A stretch of DNA of 64,000 bases from Thereva unica (Eukaryota > Arthropoda > Insecta > Diptera > Therevidae), in assembly GCA_949987705.1 (NCBI GenBank), contig OX465284.1:64899470-64963469 (forward strand), given 5' to 3'. The notes beneath the pieces were generated by a model. That model saw nothing but the letters and a program-made list of their open reading frames with translations, did not search any database and had not been told where the DNA came from. Made by a program: the position numbers and the translations under genes. This document shows, in pieces, positions 32,525 through 44,677 of the stretch (position 1 is its first letter; each line of letters opens with the position of its first letter).

Positions 32525-32822
32525 TAGCAACAGTGCCAAATAATCTGGGACTAACCCTGGACCTGGACAAGAAGCTCCTCTGGAATGAAAAGACAAAAGA
32601 GCGCATTAGGAAAGTGAACGTAGTTCTTTTCGCTTGCAAAAAATCCATAGGGAAGAAATGGGGCTTCTCCCCTAACATAGTACGATGGATCTACACAGCG
32701 ATTGTTCGTCCAATACTCCTATACGTGGTCTTAGTAAGGTGGCCAACTTTGAATAAGTCCACTATGCTAAACAAACTACAGAAAGTGCAAAGATGTGCGG
32801 AGTTATGCCTCACCTTTGGCTA
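32525..32822 (+). pseudogene. LINE RT C-terminal fragment of another family
   Basis: Reads NLGLTLDLDKKLLWNEKTKE, FACKKSIGKKWGFSPNIVRW, IYTAIVRPILLYVVLVRW and LQKVQRCAELCLTFG. This is the post-palm region of R1/LOA-like LINEs. It stops abruptly at 32822, where a different LINE begins. Confidence 0.75.
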
Positions 32823-33990
32823 AACCTCTGCGCAAACTTTTTGTCCTGTCATATTTCTCCGGAGTTTATCCCGACTCTTGGAAACTTGCCCATATTCAGC
32901 CCATACCGAAAAAAGGTGACTCCAGCTTTCCCTCCAACTACCGCCCAATAGCAATTACTTCAATTCTCTCCAAAAACATGGAGACGATAATCAACAAAAA
33001 GCTTATAGAGTATCTTGAACCCAAACTACTCATAAACGACAGACAGTATGGCTTCCGACAAAAAAGATCCACAGGCGATCTTTTAGTCTGTCTTACAAAA
33101 CATCTCAGCGGTAGTCTGCATGGATCCGGTGAGTCTAGTCTGGTTGCTCTAGATATCTCCAAGACTTTCGATAGAATTTGGCACTCAGCCCTGTTAGCTA
33201 AACTCAAAGGTATTGGAGTCGACTCACTTCTACAGAAGTGGATCGAGAGTTTCCTTTCCGTTTCCGGCCGCATCCCACCCGATCCCTGCGGGGGTTCCCC
33301 AGGGGTCAATTTCATCACCGGCCCTGTTTCTCATCTTTATAAATGATCTTCCAATCCCCTCCAACCCACTTCTCAGCTTCGCTTACGACGGTACTCTACG
33401 ATACTCGTGCAGCTTCGATACAAGACAGACTCATGCCAGATCCTGTCTTGATGATCGCGAACTAATGTCCAACTCTATTAATAACGACATTAATCTCATT
33501 CTAGAGTGGGGAAAGAAGAAACGTGTTGAATTCAACCTCACCAAAATTAAGTACTGTCTTATCCCCAAAAAAAAGTTCCAAACCTCTCCACAAAATTTAT
33601 CGCTACTATTATAGACTGCTCCTCCGAGTTAAACGCTCTCCTGCCTCCAAGGCAATCTTATACCCGCAGCACCAGATAACCCACTCGTCTCATTCCCTCC
33701 ACCTGCAACTCCCCGTTTCACGCACTCAACAAGATATGAATTTGTTTGTTAATAGAACAACTCGACTGTAGAATAATCTCTCGCAGTTAGTATTCCGAGC
33801 TCCTACAACATTAAACGCAGGGTTCATCACCACCTTCTTCAATACCCCCCGTACCTTAATAACCCTTAACCTACTCCCCCACCCCTCTCCCGTACTAAGC
33901 TTACTGCTAGACATTGAACCATGACGTGACAAATGACATGACGGACTAGGAGTACAAAGGGTGACTCTCGAGCTTAGCACTGCCACAGGA
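32822..33990 (+). pseudogene. LINE RT copy 1, with damaged catalytic motif and internal deletion
   Basis: The frame to 33346 holds PDSWKLAHIQPIPKKGD, NYRPIAITSILSK, YGFRQKRSTGDLL and LVALDISKTFDRIWH (first Asp). A frameshift near 33270 moves to another frame with AGVPQGSISSPALFLIFIND and FAYDGTLRY. In family copy 2 the same motif is FADDGTLRY, so one catalytic aspartate is now tyrosine. EWGKKKRVEFNLTKIKYCLI follows, then the sequence jumps to the far C-terminus and 3' untranslated region (33600-33990). Non-functional. Confidence 0.82.
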
Positions 33991-34254
33991 GATCGTTTAT
34001 TTCGATTTTTTCTAATATTTTTGGTTGATTTAGTATGATTTAAAATGTCGAGAAAGGACGATAAAAAAATGTAAGTATCGAAAAATATAGAATCACCACC
34101 TTCCATTTTCGAAAACATAACTAACTATAGCACTAATGACTAACTTGAAATAAATTGGAGCTTTATGGAAGATTAGCTGGAACTAAATTTAGAGTCACCT
34201 TTATCGAAAATGATAAAAAAAGATGTTTATCGAAAATATCGATACTAAATTCGT
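33991..34254. other. Unassigned spacer with repeated TATCGAAAA motifs
   Basis: Between two copies of one LINE family. TATCGAAAAT occurs at several places in both orientations, suggesting a small decayed fold-back. Confidence 0.35.
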
Positions 34255-35220
34255 TGTTGGTAGGACAAAAAAGATCCACTGGCGATCTTTTAGTCTGTCT
34301 TACAGAACACCTCAGCCGTAGTCTGCATGGATCCCGTGAGTCTAGTCTGGTTGCTCTGGATATCTCCAAGGCTTTCGATAGAGTTTGGCACACAGCCCTG
34401 TTAGCTAAACTCAAAGCTATTGGAGTTGACTCACTTCTACAGAAGTGGATTGAGAGCTTCCTTTCTGGCCGTTCAATCAAAGTGGTATTGGATGGCGTCA
34501 AACCCACCCGATCACTGCGGGGGTACCCCAGGGGTCAATTTTATCACCGGCCCTATTTCTCATATTTATAAATGACCTTCTTTCAATCCCCTCCAACCAA
34601 CTTCTCAGCTTCGCTGACGACGGTACTCTACGTTACTCGTATAGCTTCGATACAAGACAGACTCATGCCAGATCCTGTCTTGATGATCGCGAACTAATGT
34701 TCAACTCTATTAATAACGACATTGAACTCATTCTAGAGTGGGGAAGGAAGAATCGTGTTGAATTCAACTCCGACAAAACCAAGTACTGTCTTATCTCCAA
34801 AAAGAAGCTCAACACCTCTCCACCCTTGAGAGTGGAAGGAGTTCAACTAATGGCCGACCGAACACATCTTAGGCGTGACATTAGCCAAAGACTTGCGATG
34901 GAATGACCACATATTCCAAATCACCAAACAAGCATCCCAGTGCTTGCGATTTCTTAAGAGGTGCAAAATCCTCCTCCAACCATCGGCCCGTGCTGTTATT
35001 TATAAATCCTACATTCGGTCTCTTCTCGAATATAACTCCCTCGTTTGGGGCGGCGGGCGCCCCAATAACCACCTTGGCATGGTTAGATAAGGTGCAAAAA
35101 AGGGCGCTCAAGTTAATTGATGACGACACCGCCTGCTCCACCATCGACCCCTTGAGCCACCGTAGGAATGTAGCACACTGCCACATAAAAAAAAGCTTTT
35201 TTAGCAGAGGATTAAGTTGT
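34255..35220 (+). pseudogene. LINE RT copy 2 of the same family
   Basis: Starts inside the RT (GQKRSTGDLLVCLTEHLS). It continues LVALDISKAFDRVWH, SGRSIKVVLDGVKP, then in other frames an intact FADDGTLRYSYS, WGRKNRVEFNSDKTKYCLIS, NDHIFQITKQASQCLRFLKR and LAWLDKVQKRALKLIDDDTA. At least three frameshifts. Compared with copy 1 it keeps the catalytic ADD motif. The 5' part of the element is missing. Confidence 0.82.
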
Positions 35221-35555
35221 TAGTAACGACTTAGTATTGGGTTATTAGTAAGGGCCATTTTGTTTTGTAACTAAAATTTTCGTCATTGTCATTTTATTTT
35301 TGCGGTAGCATGGTAGTTCTGTATATCCCACTGTCGATATTAATGCTCCACTGTATTCTTCAATTTTAATTTCTTCTTCCACTAATTTCGCACCTTTATT
35401 ATTTTTATACATTTTCATTGGTATAGCATTGACATCTGCTCCGTGTCAATTTTCATCTTGAGAAATATTTCATTTATGCGTATTGTTTCAAACCATGGTT
35501 CCGTACTACATTTTTTCGATGTATTGTATTTACATACATACATATAATTCGTCTT
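35221..35555. other. Unassigned
   Basis: No motif recognised between the LINE and the gag remnant; it may contain further decayed LTR element. Confidence 0.35.
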
Positions 35556-36430
35556 CACTGTTTCTATTATATTTAATTTCTCTTCTCTTCCGACCAGACA
35601 GAGACTGCAGGCGAGAGCAATGTGATTTTCCTTCGCAGTTTGTGCATGTCTTGCCGTTAGCTATGCAATTGCCTCTCGTATGCTCCTGTGCGCAATATTT
35701 GCAGTATTGCAGTTGCTCTCTTTTGGTATTACTTATTATTTTTCCATGATCAAAATCTCGGTTGTTTTCATATTTTATTGTTTTATTATTGGGATTTCAT
35801 TTAACTTTGTTTTGGTTGCGACAGCTCCATTTATTCCTACCACATGTCGTTTTACCTTGGATGACATTGACTCTCGGGTTGCTTCTATTCGTCCAGTTGT
35901 TTTCTATGCTGACCTTGCACATTTCTCTTGACTGTGCCCTTGTAGCCTCAGCTATCATAACATTTTTTACTGCTCTATCCAATATGAGATTAGGTGCCTC
36001 TAATAGTCATTTTTGTGCTTGTTTATCGTTGATCAGCATTACTATTTTATCTCGTGGCATTCTGGAGTCCATCTCTCCATAACCACAATTTCGTGCTAAT
36101 TTTTGGATGTCCATAGAAAATTGATCAAATGGTTCTAGATCGATCAGATTCCTTGATACTAATAGGGAACTTACATAGACCTCATTTTTACTCAAACGCC
36201 TTCAGCACTTGTTCATATTGATCTCTCTTTCTCTCTCTTCCACAGTAGACCGAAGCTATTGAAAACTTCTAGGGCTTCTAGTCCTAATGCATTGAGCACC
36301 ACTACTTTTACCTTCTGCGATTTTTTTCTAATACTATCGCATTTTTCCAAATATATCTATGTAGCTACAAAATTTTTTTAAAAGCACGCCAGTTTTCACT
36401 TAGATTTCCTCAAGCTCTTCTTCTTCTTTT
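35556..36430 (-). pseudogene. Decayed Ty3/gypsy gag
   Basis: Minus strand from 36425 down: GNLSENWRAFKKI, then stops, then SRNLIDLEPFDQFSMDIQKL and ARNCGYGEMDSRMPRDKIVM, LILDRAVKNVMIAEATRAQS, and at about 35690-35600 two zinc-knuckle motifs, CKYCAQEHTRGNC and CTNCEGKSHC. This is the helical gag core and CCHC-like nucleocapsid region of gypsy-group elements. No LTRs, protease or pol could be found next to it. Confidence 0.7.
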
Positions 36431-36469
36431 TTATCCGTTAGCTCCGAGCAGTAAGTCCCCGCAAGTGAT

Positions 36470-37385
36470 GCGCTGGTGTCGGTCCGATTGGTCTCAAACT
36501 CCATTCACGATTCGTTTCCATTCTCGACGATTTTTGGCTGCGTGGACTGATAACACAGGTACACAAAAAATATCAAGACCTAGAGGGTACATCCCCCCTA
36601 CCCCCGCTTTTGGGTTCGCTGAAACCAACAAAAATAATTTTTTAACTAGCCATTCCCCCGTAACCATGGCGTGTATGTGGGTGGCAAAGGGTACTGAGGG
36701 CTTACGAGGGGGTCTAATTAATTTTTGGTAGTCTTCTTCGTTCTTAGAGACTCAGAAAACATAGGCATACCAAACCTACTCGACTCTGTATGAAAATTGA
36801 CATTTCAACTCCCAGAAGGGGGTATATGGGGGTGGTAAATTGACGCTAGGGGCAAACGTAGTCTTCTTCGCTTCTTAGAGGCCCAGAAAACATAGGAATA
36901 CACACTCCACTCAACTTTCTATGAGAATTGACTTTTAAACCCTCAGAAGGAGGTGTATGGGGCTGGTTACTGGGAAAAGGCTAGTTAAAATGTTTTATGG
37001 TCATATTCGGTTTCAGCTACCTCAAAAACGGGATGGTACCCTCTAGGTCTTGACATTTTTTTGTGTCTGTGTTATCGTTGATTCTTTAAGTCGCCCTCGA
37101 TATTCTTCAGCTAGGTTTACTCAAGGTTTACTCCGGTGCCGATCACTGAATTCTCCAGTCTGCCGGACTTTCTCGCCAGAGAAGTGTACGTGGCAAGCGG
37201 TTATCATCCATGTGAACGTTGGCCGTCGATGCCACTTTCTTTTCCTCAAACAATGATCCCAAATATTTGAACATCCCGATTTTTCTTTCTGGCTCGTTTG
37301 CTCTCGATATTTCTGTAGTCTCGATTGTATGATTTTCGTAAATACTTTTCCGACGAACTCTTACTTGCCCCGCTTATAGTGGACA
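36470..37385 (-). pseudogene. LINE C-terminal remnant, split by a 528-bp element
   Basis: Minus strand, 37265 down: IGMFKYLGSLFEEKKVASTA and further decayed sequence. Beyond the inserted element, 36545-36470 reads HAAKNRREWKRIVNGV. The FKYLGS and late RREW-IV motifs are the thumb and C-terminal tail of RTE-like LINEs. Highly decayed. Confidence 0.5.
36549..37076. mobile_element. 528-bp element with 37-bp inverted ends and internal tandem duplication
   Basis: The ends are GATAACACAGGTACACAAAA (left) and GATAACACAGACACAAAAAA (right, inverted), both followed by TGTCAAGACCTAGAGGGTAC-type sequence. Inside, a block of about 128 bp beginning TAGTCTTCTTCG occurs twice (36730 and 36859). No coding sequence and no clear target duplication. 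Confidence 0.8.
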
Positions 37386-38150
37386 CACAATTACCAAAAC
37401 GTGAGCATTCAGACTCAACAAGAGTTTTATTACGTTAAAATTCGGCCTTTTCGCGGGTCAGTTTTACTTGGCCGACGTCCCCGTAAAAATGTGTGAGTAC
37501 GATTTAGCCATATCTCCTTTCATAAACAGGTCGACGGCAGGCCACGGCCTGATAGTTCCGCCTTGAAGCCATGCATCGACACCGACCTCCACCACCCGCC
37601 AACTGGAGGGTGTCTGCAGTCCAAGAAAACTGACAAAAATCTTTTTGTGTGTGGCTATTTATCGCCAGTTCGTGCCTAAAGATCTGAACTTCTATTCAGT
37701 CTCAAGCCTTGAATTTACGGCTCCACCACGATCATTCGCGAGTGTTCACGTCGTGAGTTTGGAGCCGCCCAAACATATTGGCACAAAAGCGGAAACAGCA
37801 TTTCCCATACATTTAATTTCTCAGTTTATTTTAAAGGTTTTTCCACACGAATATGTTTGTGCGTTTAAAGTACATATTCGTTGAGGCCATGAAAATTTTT
37901 GCACTTGAATTAAAAGCCTGCAATGCTAAACTGTCGTCTTCGCCAGTGTGTCTATAGGGAATCATGACGTCATCTGCATGAGGCTGATACCTGAAGTCTC
38001 ATTCCTCAGTCCGGCTGAGTATTGTGTGGCCTTAACCGGGCCGTGCCTGCTGACCTGGGCTGCCGGCGGTCTGAGTAAATGGCAGTCTTGAGTGGATAAA
38101 CATGTTTTACTTAATTTCACCCAATTTTCTGAAAATTTACACTGTTTCTT
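37386..38150. other. Unassigned
   Basis: Moderately GC-rich for this window. I could not relate it to any element. The ORF at 37645-37884 has no motif. Confidence 0.35.
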
Positions 38151-38224
38151 GATATTTGGCGCACATGGGATTGGGTAAGATTCAACTCGACCCCCTCCCT
38201 CCTCCCCTAAACGCCTTTTGGACG

Positions 38225-38345
38225 ACCCCTAATTGGTGGCTCGGGTTCAGGATCTTATGGCGGATTAGGGTTGGACAGCTGATGCAAGAATTCTCTCCAC
38301 CGCCGCAGGTGCCCATGGGTAGAGGTCACCAAAGTTCCATCCGAT
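38225..38345 (-). pseudogene. Short LINE linker fragment
   Basis: The minus strand reads DGTLVTSTHGHLRRWREFLHQ followed by LSNPNPP. It matches the G-LLTS---L-RWKEHFEELLN linker between endonuclease and RT in RTE-like LINEs. Nothing else of that LINE is recognisable here. Confidence 0.45.
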
Positions 38346-38349
38346 TGAA

Positions 38350-38570
38350 ATTTTTTAATGAATAAAAACAACAAAATTTTGACTTTTTGATGACTCATAA
38401 CTCTGAAAGATAGTGGGCTCGAACCTTGACTTCCTAGATAACTTAGAGATTTAGATGCGTAGACTGCTACCTTATTTATGAAAATATCATATAGGGTTAC
38501 AAAAATACAGAGTGATAGGTAAACCTCTACCAAAAAAAACGCCCTAACGGCTAAACCGTTACGATTCCGA
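38350..38570. repeat. ACAGGGTGT-family fragment (inverted relative to 23.3 kb)
   Basis: Contains GATGACTCATAACTCTGAAA, GTAGACTGCTACCTTATTTA, CAAAAATACAGAGTGATAGG and CGCCCTAACGGCTAAACCGT. These recur at 54400-54510 and, inverted, at 23400-23570. Confidence 0.7.
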
Positions 38571-40918
38571 TTGATTCTGTTAAATGCCTTAAAATTAATG
38601 GAATTGATTACTTCAAGAAGTAAAAAAGCCCTTTTAAATGTATTTTTGCAATCTACTACCAAACACCCTTCCAAGATTTTTCTAGTTTTTCGAATGATGA
38701 AAGAAAAACACCATCGACCTTGATTTGCGTTAAAACAAAGTGAACCTCATAAAAAATGAGGTGTTACCACAAATTACAGTAGGTTCAGCCCCTACATAAA
38801 TATCACTCCTTAGCAACCGTCGTAATATAATTTTCTTTCATGAATAGCATAGCAATCATCAGGTCATTACCAACCCCCAACAAGTAATTCACAGACAATG
38901 AAATCAAGGTCATTGAACCCTTTCGTCATGACCTTTCGAAATTATAGTTTTGAATTATTGTATTGTTCATCGGCGTCTAAAAATAATATGTATTGCGTTC
39001 TTCACATTGACAGTGTGCAAGCGCTACAATAATAAGAGCCGAAATAAAGTGGTATAAGCCAAAAATCCTTGTATAAAATAAAAGTCGTCCCATTGAAGAA
39101 AATCCTGATTGCATGACAACAAAAATTCCGAAGACACCTGGAAAAGGGATAGAAGTTTCCTCTTTGATGTATGTCAAATCAATAAAAAAACAACCACCTT
39201 ACAAATCCACGAAAACTAATACAACTAAAATTTTGTCATGTAGTTCCATTAGGGGTGTGGAAAGGGAGGATTTTCGGCTCTAATATTATTTAGAAATTTA
39301 GATACTGAACAGTGAACAGAGTTTATAAACCCCGGCTAAATGAAATTCGGCGAGGAAAAATTTATGTTTTTCGACATTTTTTTTTCTTTTCGTTTCGTGT
39401 TTTTCCCCTTGTTTTTGAAGGTGTATTTGTGTAGTGAATGCGAGTTTTTGGCTGGTACCCATGTTTTTATGTTATTTTTAGTATGAATGCCGACTCTCAT
39501 ACCAAAGTAAATAAAAGTTTTCAGAATTTTTCTTTGTCAGCTTTTCCCTGTTGTTTCCACGATTCGATCAGTTTTTCGACTTCAAACAGACTGAAAACAT
39601 CAGTTTTCTTCTAGGCACAAGAATCGCGTTTCAATTTTTTCTTATTTCCTTAATTTTTTTCATTTCACTTCTTCATAATTTCCTTAATAATTTGTTGTTG
39701 TTTAATTCCGTCCAAATTGCACGTGGAAGTGATCTCAAGATTTATAGCACTCGTATAACCGTCAACGGAAAATAAAGTGCTTAAAGTGGCAGTAGTTTTT
39801 GGGGTTATATAACGTCCAATTCATGCTCTACTATTTATTAAAACAAGTGCTGTCAGTAATTTATTATTAAATTTTATTGTTCGAGTTCATAAATAACATC
39901 TGATTTATTAGAAGTGACCTAAAGGTGTTTTTAATGTGCTGCAGTTGTTAGTGATTCGTTTAAGTGAGGTTATGTTTGCGAGTGTTTTTGTCAATGGATA
40001 TAAAAGGGGATTCTCTTATGCAAATGCTGAAATATTGTTGTTTTTCTACAATTAAAATCAGCTTACAAAAAAAATAATTAACGCGTGCAATCTTGAAATC
40101 GAATCTAAAAAATAATCGACAAAACAAACAAATTAAAACCACTAGAAAATTTCCGCTGATTCATTTTGAGGGAAATTTAAAATTAAACGAGAGAAAAGCA
40201 TTGGTGAAATATTAAATTGCTTTTATTACTTTCTTCTATTTTTATTGAAGCATTCGAGTTCACTGCGACTTTTCTTCGTATTTATATCTGCAGAGAGGCA
40301 TTCGTGGGCCATAATTAACTACATATTAATAAAATACTATCGAATCATGAGTTGAACATATTTTATGAATTTTCTGGAAACGTCCTTATTTTTTGATAGA
40401 CGCGCATCTATTTATGCGTTGGTTGATAATGTAGTTTTAATGCGACGAATTTTGATTTTGTGTTACTTAAACTGCGATGATAATTTTTGGATAGTAACTT
40501 GGATAGTCGATGAAATGACGTACTTTCGTTTTTCTTCATAGAGAGTTTTTTGCAAATTTGGCCCTGCAGGAAAGCTGTGCAAACACAAGCCCGTGCTTAA
40601 ATATGTGGGGTGTACGCATTAAATGCGCCCAGACGATCAACTTTTCAAAGGCGGTCTTTCAAATATAAAAATTAAGTTTACTCGATGTCAGTTGATTTTT
40701 TCCTTCGCCATTGTAAAAGAGTGTGCGAACAATGACCATGTCGTATGGACGGACCATTACGTTAATTTATATAGTAGGTAAAAATTGCAAAAGAAATTAA
40801 AAAGATTTAAACATTTTGAATTGGTCATTTGTTTACTAAATTTGAGAACGCGCAATAAATATTCCTAAAAGCTGCATATTGTTTCTTTATTAGCTACTAT
40901 TAGTGTCAGGCAGGACAA
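38571..40918. other. About 2.3 kb without a recognised feature
   Basis: AT-rich, no repeat ends, no ORF with a motif. Probably host intron or very old sequence; possible regulatory content cannot be judged. Confidence 0.4.
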
Positions 40919-40919
40919 A

Positions 40920-40950
40920 ATCAGGGGCGGATCCAGAAACAATTCTTGGG
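40920..40950. mobile_element. Possible solo hAT end (CAGGGGCGGATCCAG)
   Basis: CAGGGGCGGATCCAGAAAC resembles a common hAT terminal sequence. No inverse partner was found in the window. Confidence 0.35.
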
Positions 40951-41930
40951 GAGGGGAGGGGGGGTTGTGTTGTGGAATGAAATTTTACTCAAAGGAGATC
41001 ATGTTATCTGAAATAGTGTTGGGTCTACAGCTAAATATGATAGTAAAAAATTTACTCCCTAAGAATAAAATAATTCCCCGAGTAAAAATAACAAATGGTC
41101 TTACAACGGGCGAATACCGGCCGTGTTTGAAACATAGTCCTAGTAAGGAGGTTTGTCGGACTGTACGGCCGTATATTTATTGAAAAAAACATCATGAAAT
41201 CTGGTACTCATGTTTTCATATTCGAATATTACTAAAAATTTAACAACGCACTGCAATTAAAGGTTTTATTTTTTTCTTGAACCGCTTAAAATAACAAAAT
41301 TTCCCACTAAAATATAAATCAACCCCAAAAATCAAGTGACGACCGACGACTTGCGAGCCAGGTTCTTTTATGCATCGGTAGGCTTTAAGTATATTAACCG
41401 AAAGCCGATTGTGCATAACGAAAATGATCAAGTTCCCACAAACCACACTCAACAATACAATGGTGCATTCTTTTTTGCGTTCAAATTTACCGTCGTATGC
41501 CCGTGTGTATAGCTCAGTTCTTTTGGAATAGTTTGGTCGTCGTGTGCCCTTATGTGCTTCCGTTAAAAACTCTACGGTCATCCTATACCTCTTAAAAGCT
41601 GTAAGGCCATTTTTTAATTTAACTCAGATCACAAAAAAAACACTAACTCGCAAAATGCTTAAAAAACCAAGGTATAATGGGATTTTTCTCATGCTTTGAA
41701 CCTGCGAGTACATATCTTCTAAATGGAGGCACTCAAGTTTCTGTTAGTACGTAATGTATATGTAGACTCAAATCGAGTTGAATTAGGATCGACTGAACTC
41801 GACTCAACTCTGCTACCTGGCTTGAGTTGAACTTTTGCATATTTGTGCAAGTTCAGTAGTTGAATTTAGTTGACAGTAGCATCTCTGTTTGTGCTTGCGA
41901 TTGTAAATTCAACTCAACCTCAACTCATCA
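40951..41930. other. Unassigned
   Basis: 41760-41930 has repeated AACTCAACTC and GAGTTGAA motifs in both orientations, a likely eroded fold-back. The ORF at 41240-41581 has no motif. Confidence 0.35.
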
Positions 41931-41973
41931 TGTATACACAGTATCTTCTTCTTCCTGACGCTCCTTTAATCCC

Positions 41974-42700
41974 TCATGGAACATAGGGCGAAAACAGTTG
42001 CCCTTCAGCGGACTCTGTTTTGCGCGGCAGCTCCCAGCTCCGACCAGGATCTCCCAGTTGTTGCGGCTTTTGATGTAGGGCTCTCCTCCACGTTGTTCTA
42101 GTTTTTCCGTCTCGACGGGATCCTTGCGGATTCCAGTCAAGGGCCTGTTTGGCTAGATATTCGTTTTCGCGTTGCAAGGTGTGGCCAACCCAATTCCATT
42201 TCCTTCGCCTGATTTGGTTGCCTATCCTTTCTTGGCCGGCACGGCGCCATAGTTCTTCGTTTGAAGTTCTATCTTGCCAGCAGATTTTTAGGATACGATG
42301 CAGCCATCTGCTGATGAAGACTTGTAGGCGCCCTGTGATTAATTGAGTGACTTTCCATGTTTTGCAACCATACAAAAGAACTGCCTTAACGTTGGAGTTG
42401 AACAGTCGCAATTGGGTGTTAGTTGAGATCTCCGTTGATCCCCATATGCCGAACAGGCATGCATATGAGCCTCATGCTTTATTTATTCTGGAACTGACAT
42501 CTTCTTCTACACCGCCATTTTCGGTAATTATACTACCAAGGTAGCAGTATTTAGCTACCAGTTCCACGCACGGTTAATCAGCGCCTGGTTCAAGGGTGCT
42601 TGTATTTATCCGCATTTCTTTGGTTTCATTCGGATTTAGCCTTAAGCCTGATGAACTACTTTCTGTTGCCAAATAGTAACATAGTTCAGTTTTGTAATAT
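41974..42700 (-). pseudogene. LINE C-terminal region, GVRQGC-type family
   Basis: Minus strand: LVAKYCYLGSIITENGG, a stop, then an open 145-codon stretch (42411-41974) with LFNSNVKAVLLYGCKTWKV, WLHRILKICWQDR, SNEELWRR, RRRKWNWVGHTLQR and LAKQALDWNPQGS. This is the thumb and post-RT tail of RTE-like LINEs. The end reads KTESAEGQLFSPYVP, matching the scraps at 19790 and 42780. Confidence 0.8.
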
Positions 42701-42733
42701 CTTTCTCCGTTGTAAAAATTTCTTGGGGTACCA

Positions 42734-42757
42734 ATAATTTTGAGTGGCACTGTATAT
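42734..42757. mobile_element. Solo end of a Tc1-like element
   Basis: AATAATTTTGAGTGGCACTG is the inverse of the end CAGTGGCGCTCAAAATTATT found at 4739, with small differences. Confidence 0.5.
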
Positions 42758-42779
42758 TTTCCTATAGGCCCAATCTACA

Positions 42780-43020
42780 CTGGTATTCCTTCAGCAGCAG
42801 CAAACTCGTTTTTTTTATTCTTTATCCATGAGGGACATAGGGCGGAAACAGTTGCCCTCCATCGGACTCTATTTTGTGCGTCAGCGCTCAGCTCCGACCA
42901 GCATCTGTTGATGCGGCCTCTGCTAATAGGGTTCTCCTCCACATTGTTCTAGGTCTTCCGACTCAACGGAATCCTTGCGGATTCCAGTCAAGGGCCGCTT
43001 TGGTTAGATTCTCGTTTTGG
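42780..43020 (-). pseudogene. Second LINE tail scrap of the same family
   Basis: Minus strand: RQNENLTKAALDWNPQGFR, then stops, then a segment matching the terminal part of the copy at 41974-42140. It lies in the same orientation as that copy. Confidence 0.65.
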
Positions 43021-43109
43021 CGAGAGTGAGAAATATAAAAAGGAGAATAGTGGGTGTAGTAACATGTTAACCAGAAAATTTCGGCGTGAAAACTGAACAC
43101 ATACACAAT

Positions 43110-43460
43110 TTGCCTTCGTCTACTCTTCTCACCCACGCAAATATGTGTGGCGGGAGTGTGCATACTAGGAGCAGGAGAGTTTAATTTGCGAGTAAAAATT
43201 AAATTCGTCCGCAGCACGCACGAAAAGTGTCAATAGGGCGAGTCTTATTTTTAATTAAGCGTGCATGCTAGCTAACGACGCTATGCGGGTTAGTGCATAC
43301 CTGCATGTTTGCTGCGGGCGAATTTCATTTTTACTCGCGAATAAAAGTCGCCTGCACCCAGCATGCACACTCCCGCCTCAGGCATGCACATTCCCGCCAC
43401 AAATACGCCCTCTCCCCCACAGAAATGCACTCTCCCGCCGCAGGCGTGCACTTTTTCTAG
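43110..43460. repeat. Fold-back with GCATGCACACTCCCGCC repeats
   Basis: GCGAGTAAAAATTAAATTCG at 43183 is mirrored by CGAATTTCATTTTTACTCGC at 43319. On the right, GCATGCACACTCCCGCC is followed by related copies GCATGCACATTCCCGCC, ATGCACTCTCCCGCC and GCGTGCAC. A GGCGGGAGTGTGCAT copy lies on the left in inverse orientation. Confidence 0.65.
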
Positions 43461-44205
43461 AATAAAGGTAGCAAAATTGGGGCTTTAAAAAATTTTATAA
43501 GACCGAAAAAATGAGAAATTATCTTGTTGACCATAAAGGGTGCCAATAGCAGACTCAGTAGAATGGTTCTCGTTCGACGGCGTTGGTCAAGCAGCATTGG
43601 ACGTGGTTAGTAGTTTGCTGGGTGACTGTCTCTAGCGATCAAAGTTTTAGATTTCCGTGGCCGTGTCGGGAGCGTGCTTGCCTGTAGCGGGAGCATGCCT
43701 GTTTGTTCGCTATGCGAGCTAGCATGGGCATGTGTAGAAAATGAACCACCAAATTATTTTTAATCGAAAGTCTATAGCAACTGTGCAAAATCGAACAACA
43801 CGCTCTAGTTGGAAAGATGGATATTATGGAAAAGAATGAAAGAACTGCCAATCCCATCACATGGTTTTACTTCATCCACTCCCATCCAATGTACGAGAGA
43901 ATGCCGACCACAGGAAATTGATTGACTGTACAAATGAAACACAAGAAAGAAGACATATCTGTAAAATTGAGAAGACGAAGAACCGTTGCGCTGCGATTAG
44001 AACTACGGACCTCTAGAATTCGAATTCGGTCGCCCTAGCCCGTAAGGATACCGAGGCTCTTAGTGTAGGTCCCATTAGGTTTTTCCAGTGAGCTTATCCC
44101 GTGATCTTCGATGGTACATTGTAAAGCTCGAAACTGTGTGGAGGGGTCTTGACGAGCCGTCAAAGGTCCTTCAGAATCTTCTCATTTTTATTATATTCAA
44201 TGCAA
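43461..44205. other. Unassigned
   Basis: GGGAGCGTGCTTGCC and GGGAGCATGCCTG near 43670 resemble the fold-back motifs just upstream. No gene recognised. Confidence 0.35.
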
Positions 44206-44209
44206 GGCC

Positions 44210-44640
44210 TCGAAAACACCCTTAGCCTGGCTAAGGGTAGACAAGTTGCAAAACCGCGTTATGGGAGCCATCGATTGTGGCAACTTTTGCTCTCGTTGCC
44301 AATATAACAGCTCTGACAAAATTTTATCGCTATTACTGCAGCGACTGTTCCAATGAAATTTACGCCTTCTTGGATGTAACTTTTCCGTAATTCCAAACTA
44401 GTCCGATCGGAGCCCCCGACACACCTAACAGTCTTTATTCAACCACTACTGTTTGCAAGTCCATTTATACGCAGAATGGCATAACTGTAGCACAATCTTT
44501 CGCTGTCAGTATGTCTGACGACGCGACGTACAACATCCAAAAGTTAAAATCTAAGCTTATTAACAAAGTTAGTCATGACCCGAAGGACATGACGGATTGG
44601 TAATACAAAGGGTTATCAGGGAATCAATAATTAAGTCAAA
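44210..44640 (+). pseudogene. LINE C-terminus and 3' untranslated region
   Basis: The + strand reads LAWLRVDKLQNRVMGAIDCG, aligning with LAWLDKVQKRALKLIDDDTA of copy 2 at 35060. The 3' part (44560-44620: AAGGACATGACGGATTGGTA, ACAAAGGG) matches the other 3' ends of this family. Decayed and 5' truncated. Confidence 0.7.
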
Positions 44641-44677
44641 AAGTTGCAACAGGGGTTAAGGCACGGTATACGGTGTA

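Noticed and set aside
37386..38150. Possible LTR or retrotransposon end
   Set aside because: No direct repeat partner, primer site or polypurine tract was found.
41240..41581. 113-codon minus ORF
   Set aside because: No motif, no repeats or splice sites to support it.
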